Part shown: positions 42,682 through 51,630 of the stretch, in pieces
Layout of the letters: every line of letters begins with the position of its first letter
How positions within the stretch are numbered: the stretch's first letter is position 1
Origin: Deferribacteraceae bacterium UBA6793
GTDB lineage: Bacteria; Chrysiogenota; Deferribacteres; Deferribacterales; Geovibrionaceae
Direction of reading: 5' to 3'
Length of the DNA: 64,000 nucleotides
NCBI GenBank assembly: GCA_002452405.1
Contig: DKFP01000014.1
Span: forward strand, 124,001 to 188,000
Position numbers and translations under genes: made by a program
Notes under the pieces: model-generated
Databases searched by the model: none
Told to the model about the DNA's origin: nothing
What the model saw: the letters and a program-made list of their open reading frames with translations, nothing else

Positions 42682-43539
42682 ATGACAGAGCAATTAAAGG
42701 GCACTTTGTATGCATTTTCAGGCATTTTTCTTATGGGGTTCGACGCAATATTTATCCGGTATTCAGGACTTGGCGGGTTCGGAGCGTCATTTTTGTTCGG
42801 AATGTTCTCGATGCTCTCCATGGCGTTTGTTACGCAGATATACGGCAAGGGCATTCTGGAAGCAGTAAAAAATGGAGGATGGGTGCTGATCTTCTCAGGG
42901 GTGGTGATGGGCGGCAGCGGCACTACCTTCGTGCTGGCGGTGGAGGGGACAACGATAGCCAACGTTGTGCTTATTATGACTACTTCGGCGGTATTTTCTT
43001 CGATATACAGCCGTTTTCTTCTCGGTGAGAAGACCCCTGTAAGTACATGGGTTGCGGTAGCGGTATCAATTTTCGGTGTATATATAATTGTAAGGGGTTC
43101 ACTGGGCGGTCGTGGACTCCTTGGGGATATGTATGCGCTGGCGGCAGCGATGTTTTCTTCTCTCAACTATGTCATATGGCGAAAATATCCGCAGATAAGC
43201 CGCACCATGGCAATATCGTTCGGCGGATTTTTTATAATGCTTTTCAGCTCATTCGGAACGGATTTCGGCAGCTTCGGCGTGTCCTCGATGCTGGTCATGG
43301 CTGCTATGGGGCTTTTGAGCGCGCCCATAGGCAGGGCGTTCATATCCACCGCCGCAAGGCACATAACTGCAATGGAGATAAGCCTTTATACTCTTACGCG
43401 TACCGTTTTGGTACCTTTTCTGGCTTGGCTTTTTTTCACGGAGGTTCCCCCTGTCCAGACGTTTGCCGGCGGCGCGGTGATAATCTGCGCCATAGCCGCT
43501 CATTCGCTGTTTATGATGCGTCGGACAGTCGCCAAATAA
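42682..43539 (+). CDS. EamA/DMT-superfamily permease
   Basis: 285 aa from the ATG behind GAGGAG. Ten predicted transmembrane helices in two EamA repeats (first about 5-135, second about 150-285) typical of drug/metabolite exporters such as RhaT or YdcZ relatives. The internal motif WVAVAVSIFGVYIIVRG ends the first repeat. It is controlled by the divergent tetR through the operators in the 83-bp gap. The substrate is unknown. Confidence 0.88.
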   Translation: MTEQLKGTLYAFSGIFLMGFDAIFIRYSGLGGFGASFLFGMFSMLSMAFVTQIYGKGILEAVKNGGWVLIFSGVVMGGSGTTFVLAVEGTTIANVVLIMTTSAVFSSIYSRFLLGEKTPVSTWVAVAVSIFGVYIIVRGSLGGRGLLGDMYALAAAMFSSLNYVIWRKYPQISRTMAISFGGFFIMLFSSFGTDFGSFGVSSMLVMAAMGLLSAPIGRAFISTAARHITAMEISLYTLTRTVLVPFLAWLFFTEVPPVQTFAGGAVIICAIAAHSLFMMRRTVAK

Positions 43540-43540
43540 A

Positions 43541-43569
43541 TTGACACATCCCTGCATACGTTATATAAA
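43541..43569 (+). promoter_or_regulatory. Strong sigma-70 promoter of tkt
   Basis: Perfect TTGACA (43541-43546), a 17-bp spacer and TATAAA (43564-43569), starting 1 bp after the eamA stop. Predicted transcription start is near 43576. Confidence 0.85.
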
Positions 43570-43573
43570 GCCA

Positions 43574-43587
43574 AAGCCGAAAGGCTT
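43574..43587 (+). other. 5'-leader hairpin with GAAA tetraloop
   Basis: AAGCC-GAAA-GGCTT forms a 5-bp stem with a GNRA tetraloop at the predicted 5' end of the tkt mRNA. A 5'-terminal hairpin can protect mRNA from 5'-dependent decay; that role is inference. Confidence 0.5.
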
Positions 43588-43614
43588 ATGTATGCAATAA
43601 CTGAGGTATTATAT

Positions 43615-45525
43615 ATGATAAACCGTGGCTTTGACGTAGATTTCACCGCAGAGGATGAAAAAGCGCTGGCGGAGACCGCAAGGCTCTGCCGCGGCGATAT
43701 ACTGAAAATGACAACACTTGCCGCAAGCGGACACCCCGGCGGTTCAATGTCTTCGATAGACATGTATCTGACTGTTTACAGGTTTGCGAACATTACTCCC
43801 GAAAACTTCAGATCCCCGTCACGTGACAGAATTTTCGTTTCCCACGGACACACCAGTCCCGGTGTGTACTCAGCTTTGGCAAGAAACGGCTTTTTCGACA
43901 TAGATAAGGCTGTTTCAGAGTTCCGCCTCGCAGGAAGCATCTATGAGGGACACATCGAAAGGATGGTGGAAGGCGTTGAATGGACTACGGGCAACCTCGG
44001 ACAGGGACTCTCCGCTGCCTGCGGTGCTGCCATGGCGGGTGAGATTGCAGGCGAGGAGTTCAATGTTTTCTGTTTCATGGGTGACGGCGAACAGCAGAAA
44101 GGTCAGCAGTCCGAAGCGAGACGCTTCGCCGCAATGCACGGACTGAACAACATTACCGCTTTCATAGACTATAACAAGCTCCAGATAAGCGGCGATATCG
44201 AACACGTGATGTATCAGAACATCAAAGACGACTATACGGCGGACGGCTGGTTTGTTATCACAGTTGACGGACACGACTATGAAAAGCTCTTCACCGCCAT
44301 CAAATACGGACAGAAGATAGAGCAGCCTGTGCTTATCCTTGCCGAAACTGTTATGAGCAAGGGCGTATCCTTTATGGAGAACATCCACGGATACCACGGC
44401 AAACCTCTCACCGATGAGCAGCTTGAAAAGGCGCTTGCGGAACTCGGTCTGGAAAACGACATAGCTAAATATAAAGAGATGAGAAAGGCGTTCGTATTCG
44501 ATCCCTCTCATCACGAACTTGAGATACCGGAAGTGAAGGTTTCATACGATAAGGATAAAGAGTACGGACTGGATGTTAAGACCGACTGCCGTTCGGCTTT
44601 CGGCGATGCTATATACGACCTTGTTAAGGGTTCACAGGCTGATGGGATGACACCCATAGCCGTTTTTGACTGCGACCTTGCAAGCTCTGTTAAGACCGAC
44701 AAGATTGAGAAGGATTTTCCCGATAACTTTGTCCAGACAGGTATTCAGGAGCACCACGCATGTACCGCTGCCGGCGCGGCGAGCGTTAACGGCGTTCTCC
44801 CCTTCTTCGCAGATTTCGGCGTGTTCGGGGTTGACGAAGTATATAACCAGCAGAGACTGAACGACATAAACGGCGCGAGTCTTAAAACCGTTACGACCCA
44901 CATCGGTATCGATGTCGGCGAGGACGGAAAGACCCACCAGTGTATAGATTATCTCGGTACGCTGCGCAACCTTTTCGGTTTCCGCGTAATAATCCCTGCT
45001 GACCCCAATCAGACTTATAAGGCTGTGTGCTTTGCGGCGGAAAACCCCGGCAACTTCCTTGTTGGCATGGGACGTTCCAAACTGGCAGTAGTCGCAAACG
45101 GCGACAAACCCTTTTTCGGTAAAGACTACACTTTTGAATACGGACAGGTTGACGTTCTGCGGGACGGCGATTTCGCCATCGCAACATACGGCAGCATGAC
45201 CGCAAGAGCGCTCAAAGTTGCGGACATACTTGAGAAACAGGGCATAAAGGCGGCAGTGCTCAACTGTTCATGCCCCCTGCACCCCAATATGGAAGTATTT
45301 GAGAAATATACGGATAAACCTGTTTTCGTTTATGAGGATCATAACGAGTTTACAGGGCTTGCCGCAACTCTGGCAAATAAGTTTTCAGAGGACGGCGAGG
45401 CGGTGCGTCTGGTACGTTTCGGCGTAAGAGGCTATGCCTTTTCCGGCACACCCGACGATATTTTCAAACTGCTCGGTCTCGACCCTGAAACGGTTGCAGA
45501 GAGCATTAAAGCGGAGCTTTCATGA
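43615..45525 (+). CDS. tkt: Transketolase
   Basis: 636 aa, TPP-dependent transfer of two-carbon units in the pentose phosphate pathway. The ATG at 43615 follows GAGGT. Motifs: ASGHPGGSMSS, HTSPGVYSAL, the TPP motif GDGEQQKGQ...NYNKLQ-like DYNKLQ, and the C-terminal pyrimidine domain with GIQEHHACTAAG. It is the first gene of a unit containing rlmB (4-nt overlap). With gpmI, gapA and pgk it makes this region rich in central carbon genes. Confidence 0.95.
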   Translation: MINRGFDVDFTAEDEKALAETARLCRGDILKMTTLAASGHPGGSMSSIDMYLTVYRFANITPENFRSPSRDRIFVSHGHTSPGVYSALARNGFFDIDKAVSEFRLAGSIYEGHIERMVEGVEWTTGNLGQGLSAACGAAMAGEIAGEEFNVFCFMGDGEQQKGQQSEARRFAAMHGLNNITAFIDYNKLQISGDIEHVMYQNIKDDYTADGWFVITVDGHDYEKLFTAIKYGQKIEQPVLILAETVMSKGVSFMENIHGYHGKPLTDEQLEKALAELGLENDIAKYKEMRKAFVFDPSHHELEIPEVKVSYDKDKEYGLDVKTDCRSAFGDAIYDLVKGSQADGMTPIAVFDCDLASSVKTDKIEKDFPDNFVQTGIQEHHACTAAGAASVNGVLPFFADFGVFGVDEVYNQQRLNDINGASLKTVTTHIGIDVGEDGKTHQCIDYLGTLRNLFGFRVIIPADPNQTYKAVCFAAENPGNFLVGMGRSKLAVVANGDKPFFGKDYTFEYGQVDVLRDGDFAIATYGSMTARALKVADILEKQGIKAAVLNCSCPLHPNMEVFEKYTDKPVFVYEDHNEFTGLAATLANKFSEDGEAVRLVRFGVRGYAFSGTPDDIFKLLGLDPETVAESIKAELS

Positions 45526-46205
45526 TAGTTCACGGACGCAATACTGTTGAGGAAGCCCTCAAGCTGGATATGGTAAAACTTCTCCATGTGAAAGTGAACT
45601 CCACTTTCGACCCCAAAAGGTTCGGTGTGGAATACCGCACATACGGTTCAAAGGAGTTCGAACACTTTTTCGGACAGGAGGCGCAGGGCGTCGCAGCTGA
45701 AATTAAAGATATAGAACCCAAGAACTTTGACAAAGCGTTCGACAGGATTCTTGAAAACGGTCCGGTGATGGTGCTGGACAGAATTTTTGACCCGCACAAC
45801 TACGGAGCGATAATAAGGGCGGCAAACTGTTTTGGCATCAAAACCGTTCTGGTTGGTTTTGATAAACAGGCACCTGTTACGGCGGCTGTTTGCAAGGCTT
45901 CCAGCGGGACTATATTTCACACGCTTATTGTCGGCGCGGTGAACACCGCAACGGCACTGAAAAAGCTGAAAGACTCCGGATATAAGGCATATGCGGCTGA
46001 TGTTAACGGTCAGACGGCTCTTAAAGACGCTGTATTCGACCAGAAATCTGCGCTTATCATGGGTTCCGAAGGAAAAGGGATCAGACCCGCTCTTCTGGAG
46101 ATGGCGGACACCCATGTGAAAATCCCCATGCGAGGGGATATCGACTCTCTGAACGTTGCTCAGAGCGCGGCTGTGATACTTTATGAGTTTACGAGGAATT
46201 TGTAA
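45522..46205 (+). CDS. RlmB-like 2'-O-methyltransferase (TrmH family)
   Basis: 227-aa SPOUT methyltransferase. A short N-terminal substrate-binding domain (about 1-70, starting VHGRNTVEEAL as in RlmB) precedes the knotted catalytic domain with DRIFDPHNYGAIIRAA, LIMGSEGKGI and IPMRGDIDSLNVAQSAA. The likely target is 23S rRNA G2251, though a tRNA substrate is possible. It overlaps tkt by 4 nt. Confidence 0.9.
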   Translation: MIVHGRNTVEEALKLDMVKLLHVKVNSTFDPKRFGVEYRTYGSKEFEHFFGQEAQGVAAEIKDIEPKNFDKAFDRILENGPVMVLDRIFDPHNYGAIIRAANCFGIKTVLVGFDKQAPVTAAVCKASSGTIFHTLIVGAVNTATALKKLKDSGYKAYAADVNGQTALKDAVFDQKSALIMGSEGKGIRPALLEMADTHVKIPMRGDIDSLNVAQSAAVILYEFTRNL

Positions 46206-46273
46206 AAAGTATTCTTTCACTCCGAAAAGAGTTGACAGACTAAAACTCATTCTATATTTTACGAGCAATTCCG

Positions 46274-46681
46274 ATGCTGATAAAAATTGTGATGGCATCC
46301 AAAATTAAAGAGCCTGAGATAAAGAGCTTAGTTGACAGATACATAAAAATGTCTAACGGTTTTGCTCCTGTTCAGGTCGAAGTTGACAAAAATGGGCGAG
46401 GCGGCAGCCACAAAGGGCTTTTGGTGGGGATGGACCCCGCCGGAACAAAATTTTCCAGCGAAGCGTTCGCGCAGTGGCTGAACAAACGCATCGAAACATA
46501 TGGTGATGTCACGTTTTATATCGGCGAGGCGGAAGGGCTGCCCGCGGAAGTACGGGCGTCGGCTAAAGAATTTATTTCGCTGTCCGAAATGACTATGGCA
46601 CACAGAGTCAGTCTTTTGGTTCTGGCGGAACAGATATACAGGGCGCTGACCATAATGAACGGTCATCCGTATCATAAATAG
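46274..46681 (+). CDS. rlmH: RlmH-like 23S rRNA (pseudouridine-1915 N3) methyltransferase
   Basis: 135 aa versus the usual 155-160. C-terminal signature SLSEMTMAHRVSLLVLAEQIYRAL and terminal NGHPYHK are intact. The SAM-loop motif, normally IGGPEG or IGGADG, reads IGEAEGL, so the second glycine is Glu. About 20 residues are missing around positions 50-70. Function is probable but the changed loop merits attention. Confidence 0.82.
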   Translation: MLIKIVMASKIKEPEIKSLVDRYIKMSNGFAPVQVEVDKNGRGGSHKGLLVGMDPAGTKFSSEAFAQWLNKRIETYGDVTFYIGEAEGLPAEVRASAKEFISLSEMTMAHRVSLLVLAEQIYRALTIMNGHPYHK

Positions 46682-46689
46682 AAACTGCG

Positions 46690-46714
46690 TGTAAAAGGCT
46701 TTTCTGCTTTTACA
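46690..46714 (+). other. Hairpin before the DksA/TraR-like gene
   Basis: TGTAAAAG (46690-46697) and CTTTTACA (46707-46714) form a perfect 8-bp stem with a 9-nt loop, followed by TCTGGCTTTTAAGGAGG. There is no clean T-run, so it may be a weak rlmH terminator or a leader structure. Confidence 0.4.
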
Positions 46715-46737
46715 TCTGGCTTTTAAGGAGGGCTGGT

Positions 46738-47100
46738 ATGGACAGGGAAAGACTGAACTACCACAGGGACAAACTGCTCAAGATGAGAAGAGAACTCATC
46801 GACAAGCTCAACGAGAGATATCAGGATGCGATGAGCCTCGGCGAAGACGGTACACAGGACGCCGCGGATGAAGCATATAATCTCTATAACAAAAACCTGA
46901 TGTTGGGGCGTGTTGAGACGGACGCTTTAAAACTCCGGCTCATCGAGCAGGCTCTCGTGCGCATCGAAAACGGCACCTATGGCGTTTGTATCGAGTGCGA
47001 AGAGGACATTGAGGAGAAACGCCTCGAATATGTGCCCTTTGCAAGGTACTGCACCGACTGCAAGACCGAACTGGAAAAGAAAGGTCTTATCAAGATGTAA
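46738..47100 (+). CDS. DksA/TraR-family zinc-finger protein
   Basis: 120 aa, cytoplasmic. An N-terminal coiled coil (about 1-75) leads to a C4 zinc finger, CIEC...CTDC (C-x2-C-x17-C-x2-C, about 83-107). DksA-type proteins enter the RNA polymerase secondary channel and mediate the ppGpp response. The coiled-coil tip has DG (GEDGTQDAADEA) where DksA has DxxDxA, so a DksA-like role is plausible. AAGGAGGG precedes the ATG. Confidence 0.87.
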   Translation: MDRERLNYHRDKLLKMRRELIDKLNERYQDAMSLGEDGTQDAADEAYNLYNKNLMLGRVETDALKLRLIEQALVRIENGTYGVCIECEEDIEEKRLEYVPFARYCTDCKTELEKKGLIKM

Positions 47101-47105
47101 CAGGC

Positions 47106-47137
47106 ACCCCGTCTCTTATGGCGGGGTTTTCTTTTTT
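47106..47137 (+). terminator. Intrinsic terminator after the DksA/TraR-like gene
   Basis: ACCCCG and CGGGGT form a 6-bp GC-rich stem across a TCTCTTATGG loop, followed by TTTCTTTTTT. Confidence 0.88.
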
Positions 47138-47181
47138 GTGCTACACTCACGTTCAAATCACCAATCTTTTTGGAGAATGTC

Positions 47182-48699
47182 ATGTCGAATCAGAAAACCG
47201 TACTGCTCATCCTCGACGGCTGGGGTCTCAGAGACGAGGAAGAATATAATGCCATAAGAATAAGCAAAGCTCCTAACTTCTTCAAACTCATGGCGGAATG
47301 TCCGCATACGAAACTTAACGCCAGCGAGGAATACGTCGGTCTGCCAAAGGGGCAGATGGGCAACTCGGAGGTCGGGCACACAAACATAGGCGCCGGACGC
47401 ATTGTTTATCAGGAACTTCTGCGCGTTACACTTGCGATAAAAGACGGCAGCATGGCAAAAAATCCCGAATTTGCCGGATTTCTGAACACAGTTAAGGCGG
47501 ATACGGGCAGGCTGCACCTTTTCGGGCTTCTGTCTGACGGCGGCGTGCACAGCCACATCGAACACCTGAAAGGTATCATTGCAATTGCAAAAGAGTTCGG
47601 CATACCGGAAGTCTACGTCCACGCCTTTATGGACGGACGGGACACTCCGCCCAAAAGCGGTCTGGGCTATATGCAGGAGCTGACGGCATATATGAAAGAG
47701 CTTAACTACGGCAAGGTCGCCACAGTTGCCGGACGCTACTATCCCATGGACAGAGACAAAAGATGGGACAGAACAAAACTTGGCTATGAGGCGATACGCG
47801 AAGGAAAAGGACTTGAGGCGGACGATCCTTGCGCGGCTGTTCAGGCGGGATATGACAGGGGCGAGACCGACGAGTTCATCAAACCCACGGTGATAAAAGG
47901 TATCGACGGCAAAGTGAACGACGGCGACGGAGTTTTCTTTTTCAATTTCCGCGCGGACAGAGCAAGACAGCTCACTACAGTTTTCACGGACAAGGCATTT
48001 ACGGAGTTTCCGCGCGTTACACCGGAAGTACATTTCATGACCCTTACCCAGTACGACAGCAAGTTTCCCTGTCCATACGCTTTCGGACCGGAGACACTGA
48101 AAAATATATTAGGCGAGGTTGTCAGCAAACACGGGCTGAAACAGCTCCGTATTGCTGAAACCGAGAAATACGCACACGTCACATACTTCTTTAACGGCGG
48201 AGCGGAGACGGTTTTCGAGGGCGAAAAACGCGCACTGCTGGAATCGCCCCGTGACGTTGCGACCTATGACCTTAAACCACAGATGAGTATCTATCAGGTG
48301 CTTGAAAGATTCAAACAGGAGATAGATTCCGTTGACGTTGTTATAATGAACTTCGCAAATCCGGATATGGTGGGACATTCCGGCATACTGGAAGCCGCTG
48401 TGAAGGCTTGCGCGGCTGTTGACGAGTGCCTCGGCGAGGTGATGAGGGTTGTTAAGGAAAAGAATGCTGTTCTCGCTGTTACCGCCGACCACGGTAACTG
48501 TGAGCTTATGTGGGACTATGTGAACAACCAGCCCCATACGGCTCATACTCTGAATCCAGTTCCGTTTATTATATATAATTACGACTGCAAACTCACCGAT
48601 AAAACGGGTAAGCTGGCGGACATAGCACCCACTCTGCTTGATATAATGGGCATAGAGAAACCCGCGGAGATGACGGGAGAAAGCCTGATAGTTAAGTGA
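47182..48699 (+). CDS. gpmI: 2,3-bisphosphoglycerate-independent phosphoglycerate mutase
   Basis: 505 aa, interconverts 3- and 2-phosphoglycerate with two Mn ions. The ATG at 47182 follows TGGAGA. Alkaline-phosphatase-superfamily motifs are LILDGWG, the phosphoserine region ASEEYVGLPKGQMGNSEVGH, MDGRDTPP, ADHGNCE and PHTAHT. It is followed by comF with a one-base overlap. Confidence 0.95.
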   Translation: MSNQKTVLLILDGWGLRDEEEYNAIRISKAPNFFKLMAECPHTKLNASEEYVGLPKGQMGNSEVGHTNIGAGRIVYQELLRVTLAIKDGSMAKNPEFAGFLNTVKADTGRLHLFGLLSDGGVHSHIEHLKGIIAIAKEFGIPEVYVHAFMDGRDTPPKSGLGYMQELTAYMKELNYGKVATVAGRYYPMDRDKRWDRTKLGYEAIREGKGLEADDPCAAVQAGYDRGETDEFIKPTVIKGIDGKVNDGDGVFFFNFRADRARQLTTVFTDKAFTEFPRVTPEVHFMTLTQYDSKFPCPYAFGPETLKNILGEVVSKHGLKQLRIAETEKYAHVTYFFNGGAETVFEGEKRALLESPRDVATYDLKPQMSIYQVLERFKQEIDSVDVVIMNFANPDMVGHSGILEAAVKACAAVDECLGEVMRVVKEKNAVLAVTADHGNCELMWDYVNNQPHTAHTLNPVPFIIYNYDCKLTDKTGKLADIAPTLLDIMGIEKPAEMTGESLIVK

Positions 48700-49358
48700 T
48701 GCTGGGCGAGATATTTTCGCCTGATTGCGCGGGCTGCAAAGGAAGATGCGAAACGCGTCTGCCGCTTTGTGCTGAGTGCAGAAGCAGGCTTGCCGGATAT
48801 AAGCATTTCTGCGCTAACTGCGGACACCCCATAGGTGCGGATGCGAATGTTTGCGGGTATTGTCTTGGTGGTGCGCCATGGGACAGGATTTATATTGACT
48901 ACAGATATACGGGAGTTTTGAAAAAGCTCCTGCTCCAGATAAAGTTCGGATACAGAGTGACCGGAGTCGGAAGCCTCGGTGCTCTTGTCCACGCAGATTT
49001 TTTACAAAAATATGATATAATCACAGACGTTCCATCACATTTCACAAGAAAATTCAGAAGAATAGCGCATCCGGCGCGCAGTCTTGCGAAACATATCGCC
49101 GGTTTGCACGGTGCCCGATATGAGCCTTTGCTTGTGCGCAGGCGGAAAACTGAATATCAGTATAAACTTAAAAGCAGGATGAGGCATCTAAACGTTAAAG
49201 GTGCTTTTTTGTGCCGCATGGATTTAACTGGTTTGAAAATTCTGCTCGTTGATGATATTATAACCACAGGCGCAACTGTCAGAGAGTGCTGTAAAGTGCT
49301 GAAAAAGGCGGGGGCGGAAAAGACCGACGTATATGCCCTTTCGGGCGGGCATTACTGA
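48699..49358 (+). CDS. ComF-family phosphoribosyltransferase-like protein
   Basis: 219 aa. An N-terminal zinc-ribbon-like region with paired cysteines (CAGCKGRC, LCAEC, FCANCG, CGYC) precedes a type I PRTase domain with the PRPP loop LLVDDIITTGAT. ComF proteins support DNA uptake in transformable bacteria; many bacteria keep comF without competence. A ComM/YifB gene also lies in this window, but no comEA, comEC or dprA does. Confidence 0.88.
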   Translation: MLGEIFSPDCAGCKGRCETRLPLCAECRSRLAGYKHFCANCGHPIGADANVCGYCLGGAPWDRIYIDYRYTGVLKKLLLQIKFGYRVTGVGSLGALVHADFLQKYDIITDVPSHFTRKFRRIAHPARSLAKHIAGLHGARYEPLLVRRRKTEYQYKLKSRMRHLNVKGAFLCRMDLTGLKILLVDDIITTGATVRECCKVLKKAGAEKTDVYALSGGHY

Positions 49359-49394
49359 AATCTTTTCCGACATAGGCGTATCCGAGAGGTATTG

Positions 49395-50576
49395 ATGAAC
49401 TCACTTATATCCAGAGTGTCAGTTATGTTCAGGGACTGCTCTTTCCCTGTTTATGTTTATTTACCCGATCAGGGAGCATTTTATCAGGTTGTCGCCGGAC
49501 AGCACGAAAAAGTACCTGTGCCTGTCACTATGAGATCCTATCTGGACAGCGACGAAACCTTTTTCCAGTCCTTTAAAAAAGGCGAAACCATGATGTCCTT
49601 CTACTTCCTCCGTTCCGTACACGAAGGAGAGCGGGTCGTCATTATGATAAACTCCGATAAAAACCGCAAACACCTTAATGCGGTGGCACGCTCTTTTTAC
49701 GGGGTTATGGAAGAGGCTCAGGAATCAGTAAGAGTGCTGCGCCACAGCCGTATGAAGATGATGAAACTGCTGGACGGTCTGAAAATGCCGCTTTTCAGCG
49801 TTTCTTCGGATTATCTGATAATAAATGCCAACAAAGCGCTGGCAGATTTTCTGGGGACAACGAATATCCCGCAGATAATCGGTAAAAAGTGCTATGAGGT
49901 TATCCACGGGCGTTCCGAACCCTGTTCATTCTGCCGCATGGCGGAGATAATCGCAGGGGAGAACGTCGGTTCGCAGAACATACGTATCGATAAAGAGAAC
50001 GAAACACAGCATTTTGAGCACCATATGTTCCCCGTATACGACCAGGCGGGTGAGCTGAACGAGTTCGGCGAGTTCATGTTTGACATTACAGAGAACTTCC
50101 ACCTCGTCCAGTCCATCGAAAAATATAAGGAACGCGTTAAAACTTTTCAGAAGGCCGAAGTTGACAAGATGAACGAAATAGGCGATCTGAAAAAGGCTTA
50201 TAAAGACCTCGAAAAGAACTATGACGAAGTGTTTCTGAAAAACCGCAAGATGAGCAAAGCTCTGGAAAAACTTTTTGCGGACGACAACATAAACGAGCTT
50301 CTTAAACTCCGTCAGGAGAACAAGGACATAAAAAACAAGCTGGTGCGCTCCGCAACTGCGCTGAAAAACTTCCAAAGCACGCTGGAATTGCAACAGGAAA
50401 AATATAACGACCTCAGCAAAAGGACCGTATATCAGCTTGAAAGGCTTATTAACACAGTAAATAAAAAATCCGTTGTTACGGACAAGGAGCTTGGGACGCT
50501 GCTCAAAATGGTGACAGATGAGATAAAATCAGTCCGTCGCCACCTGAAGCTGGAAGCGCCCCCTGAAAGCGACTGA
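49395..50576 (+). CDS. PAS-domain protein with C-terminal coiled coil
   Basis: 393 aa, soluble. Residues about 1-115 form an unrecognised domain; a PAS domain follows (about 125-235) with GKKCYEVIHG and a Cys pair EPCSFC, a form common in PAS domains of redox or small-molecule sensors. The rest (about 240-375) is a long coiled coil. No kinase, GGDEF, HTH or other output domain is present, so it may act as a scaffold or through partners. ATG at 49395 is preferred over TTG at 49392. It precedes gapA. Confidence 0.8.
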   Translation: MNSLISRVSVMFRDCSFPVYVYLPDQGAFYQVVAGQHEKVPVPVTMRSYLDSDETFFQSFKKGETMMSFYFLRSVHEGERVVIMINSDKNRKHLNAVARSFYGVMEEAQESVRVLRHSRMKMMKLLDGLKMPLFSVSSDYLIINANKALADFLGTTNIPQIIGKKCYEVIHGRSEPCSFCRMAEIIAGENVGSQNIRIDKENETQHFEHHMFPVYDQAGELNEFGEFMFDITENFHLVQSIEKYKERVKTFQKAEVDKMNEIGDLKKAYKDLEKNYDEVFLKNRKMSKALEKLFADDNINELLKLRQENKDIKNKLVRSATALKNFQSTLELQQEKYNDLSKRTVYQLERLINTVNKKSVVTDKELGTLLKMVTDEIKSVRRHLKLEAPPESD

Positions 50577-50622
50577 AATACTTTATAAATATCAATAACA
50601 AGGGATAATACCGGAGGTTAAA

Positions 50623-51621
50623 ATGGGTGTAAAACTTGGAATCAACGGTTTCGGACGTATCGGACGCTGTACCCTCAGAGCGATAGTTCAGCGTGGGCTG
50701 GATGTCGAGATCGTTGCCATCAACGATCTGACAGATACCAAAACACTGGCGCATCTGCTCAAATATGACTCTGTTCACGGACCTGCTAAGTTCGATGTTG
50801 AGGCTGCGGAAGACGGCATCATCATCAACGGTAAAAAAGTGAAGATATGCGCGGAAAAAGATCCTGCTCTGCTGCCATGGAAGGAAATGGGAGTTGAAGT
50901 GGTTCTGGAATCAACAGGCAGATTCACAAAACGCCCCCTTGCCCAGAAGCACATTGATGCGGGTGCTAAAAAAGTTATAATCTCCGCCCCCGGCGAAGAG
51001 GTTGACCTTACACTGGTGATAGGCGTTAACGACGATCAGTACGATAAAGCAAAGCACCACGTCGTCTCGAACGCTTCATGTACAACAAACTGTCTCGCTC
51101 CCGTTGCAAAAGTTCTTAACGACACTTTCGGACTGAAAAAAGGCATCATGACCACAGTCCACTCTTATACAAACGACCAAAACGTGCTCGACTTTCCCCA
51201 TAAGGACCTGCGCCGTGCAAGAGCCTGTGCAGTGAGTATGATCCCCACCTCAACAGGTGCTGCAAAAGCCGTCGGTCTGGTTCTGCCGGAGCTCAAAGGC
51301 AAGCTGACAGGTTACGCTGTGCGTGTCCCCACACCCAATGTATCGCTGGTTGACCTTACAGTTGAACTTGCGAAAGAAGCGACAAAAGAATCAATCAACG
51401 AAGCCATGAAAAAAGCGTCTGAAGGCGCTATGAAAGGCGTTCTGCGCTATACCGACGAACCCCTTGTTTCAATCGATCTTAACGGCGAACCGGCGTCTTC
51501 AACATTTGATTCCCAGCTTACCATGGTGCTCGAAGGCAACATGGCGAAGATAGTAAGCTGGTACGACAACGAATGGGGCTACTCAAACCGTTGCGCCGAG
51601 CTTATTACTAAAGTGCTTTAA
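50623..51621 (+). CDS. gapA: Glyceraldehyde-3-phosphate dehydrogenase
   Basis: 332 aa, type I GAPDH. Rossmann GINGFGRIGR, then INDLTD, whose Asp favours NAD, and the catalytic Cys in SNASCTTNCLAP. C-terminal NEWGYSNR is intact. A CGGAGG site precedes the ATG. It is followed by pgk after 9 nt, the common glycolytic operon. Confidence 0.97.
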   Translation: MGVKLGINGFGRIGRCTLRAIVQRGLDVEIVAINDLTDTKTLAHLLKYDSVHGPAKFDVEAAEDGIIINGKKVKICAEKDPALLPWKEMGVEVVLESTGRFTKRPLAQKHIDAGAKKVIISAPGEEVDLTLVIGVNDDQYDKAKHHVVSNASCTTNCLAPVAKVLNDTFGLKKGIMTTVHSYTNDQNVLDFPHKDLRRARACAVSMIPTSTGAAKAVGLVLPELKGKLTGYAVRVPTPNVSLVDLTVELAKEATKESINEAMKKASEGAMKGVLRYTDEPLVSIDLNGEPASSTFDSQLTMVLEGNMAKIVSWYDNEWGYSNRCAELITKVL

Positions 51622-51630
51622 GGGTTATTT

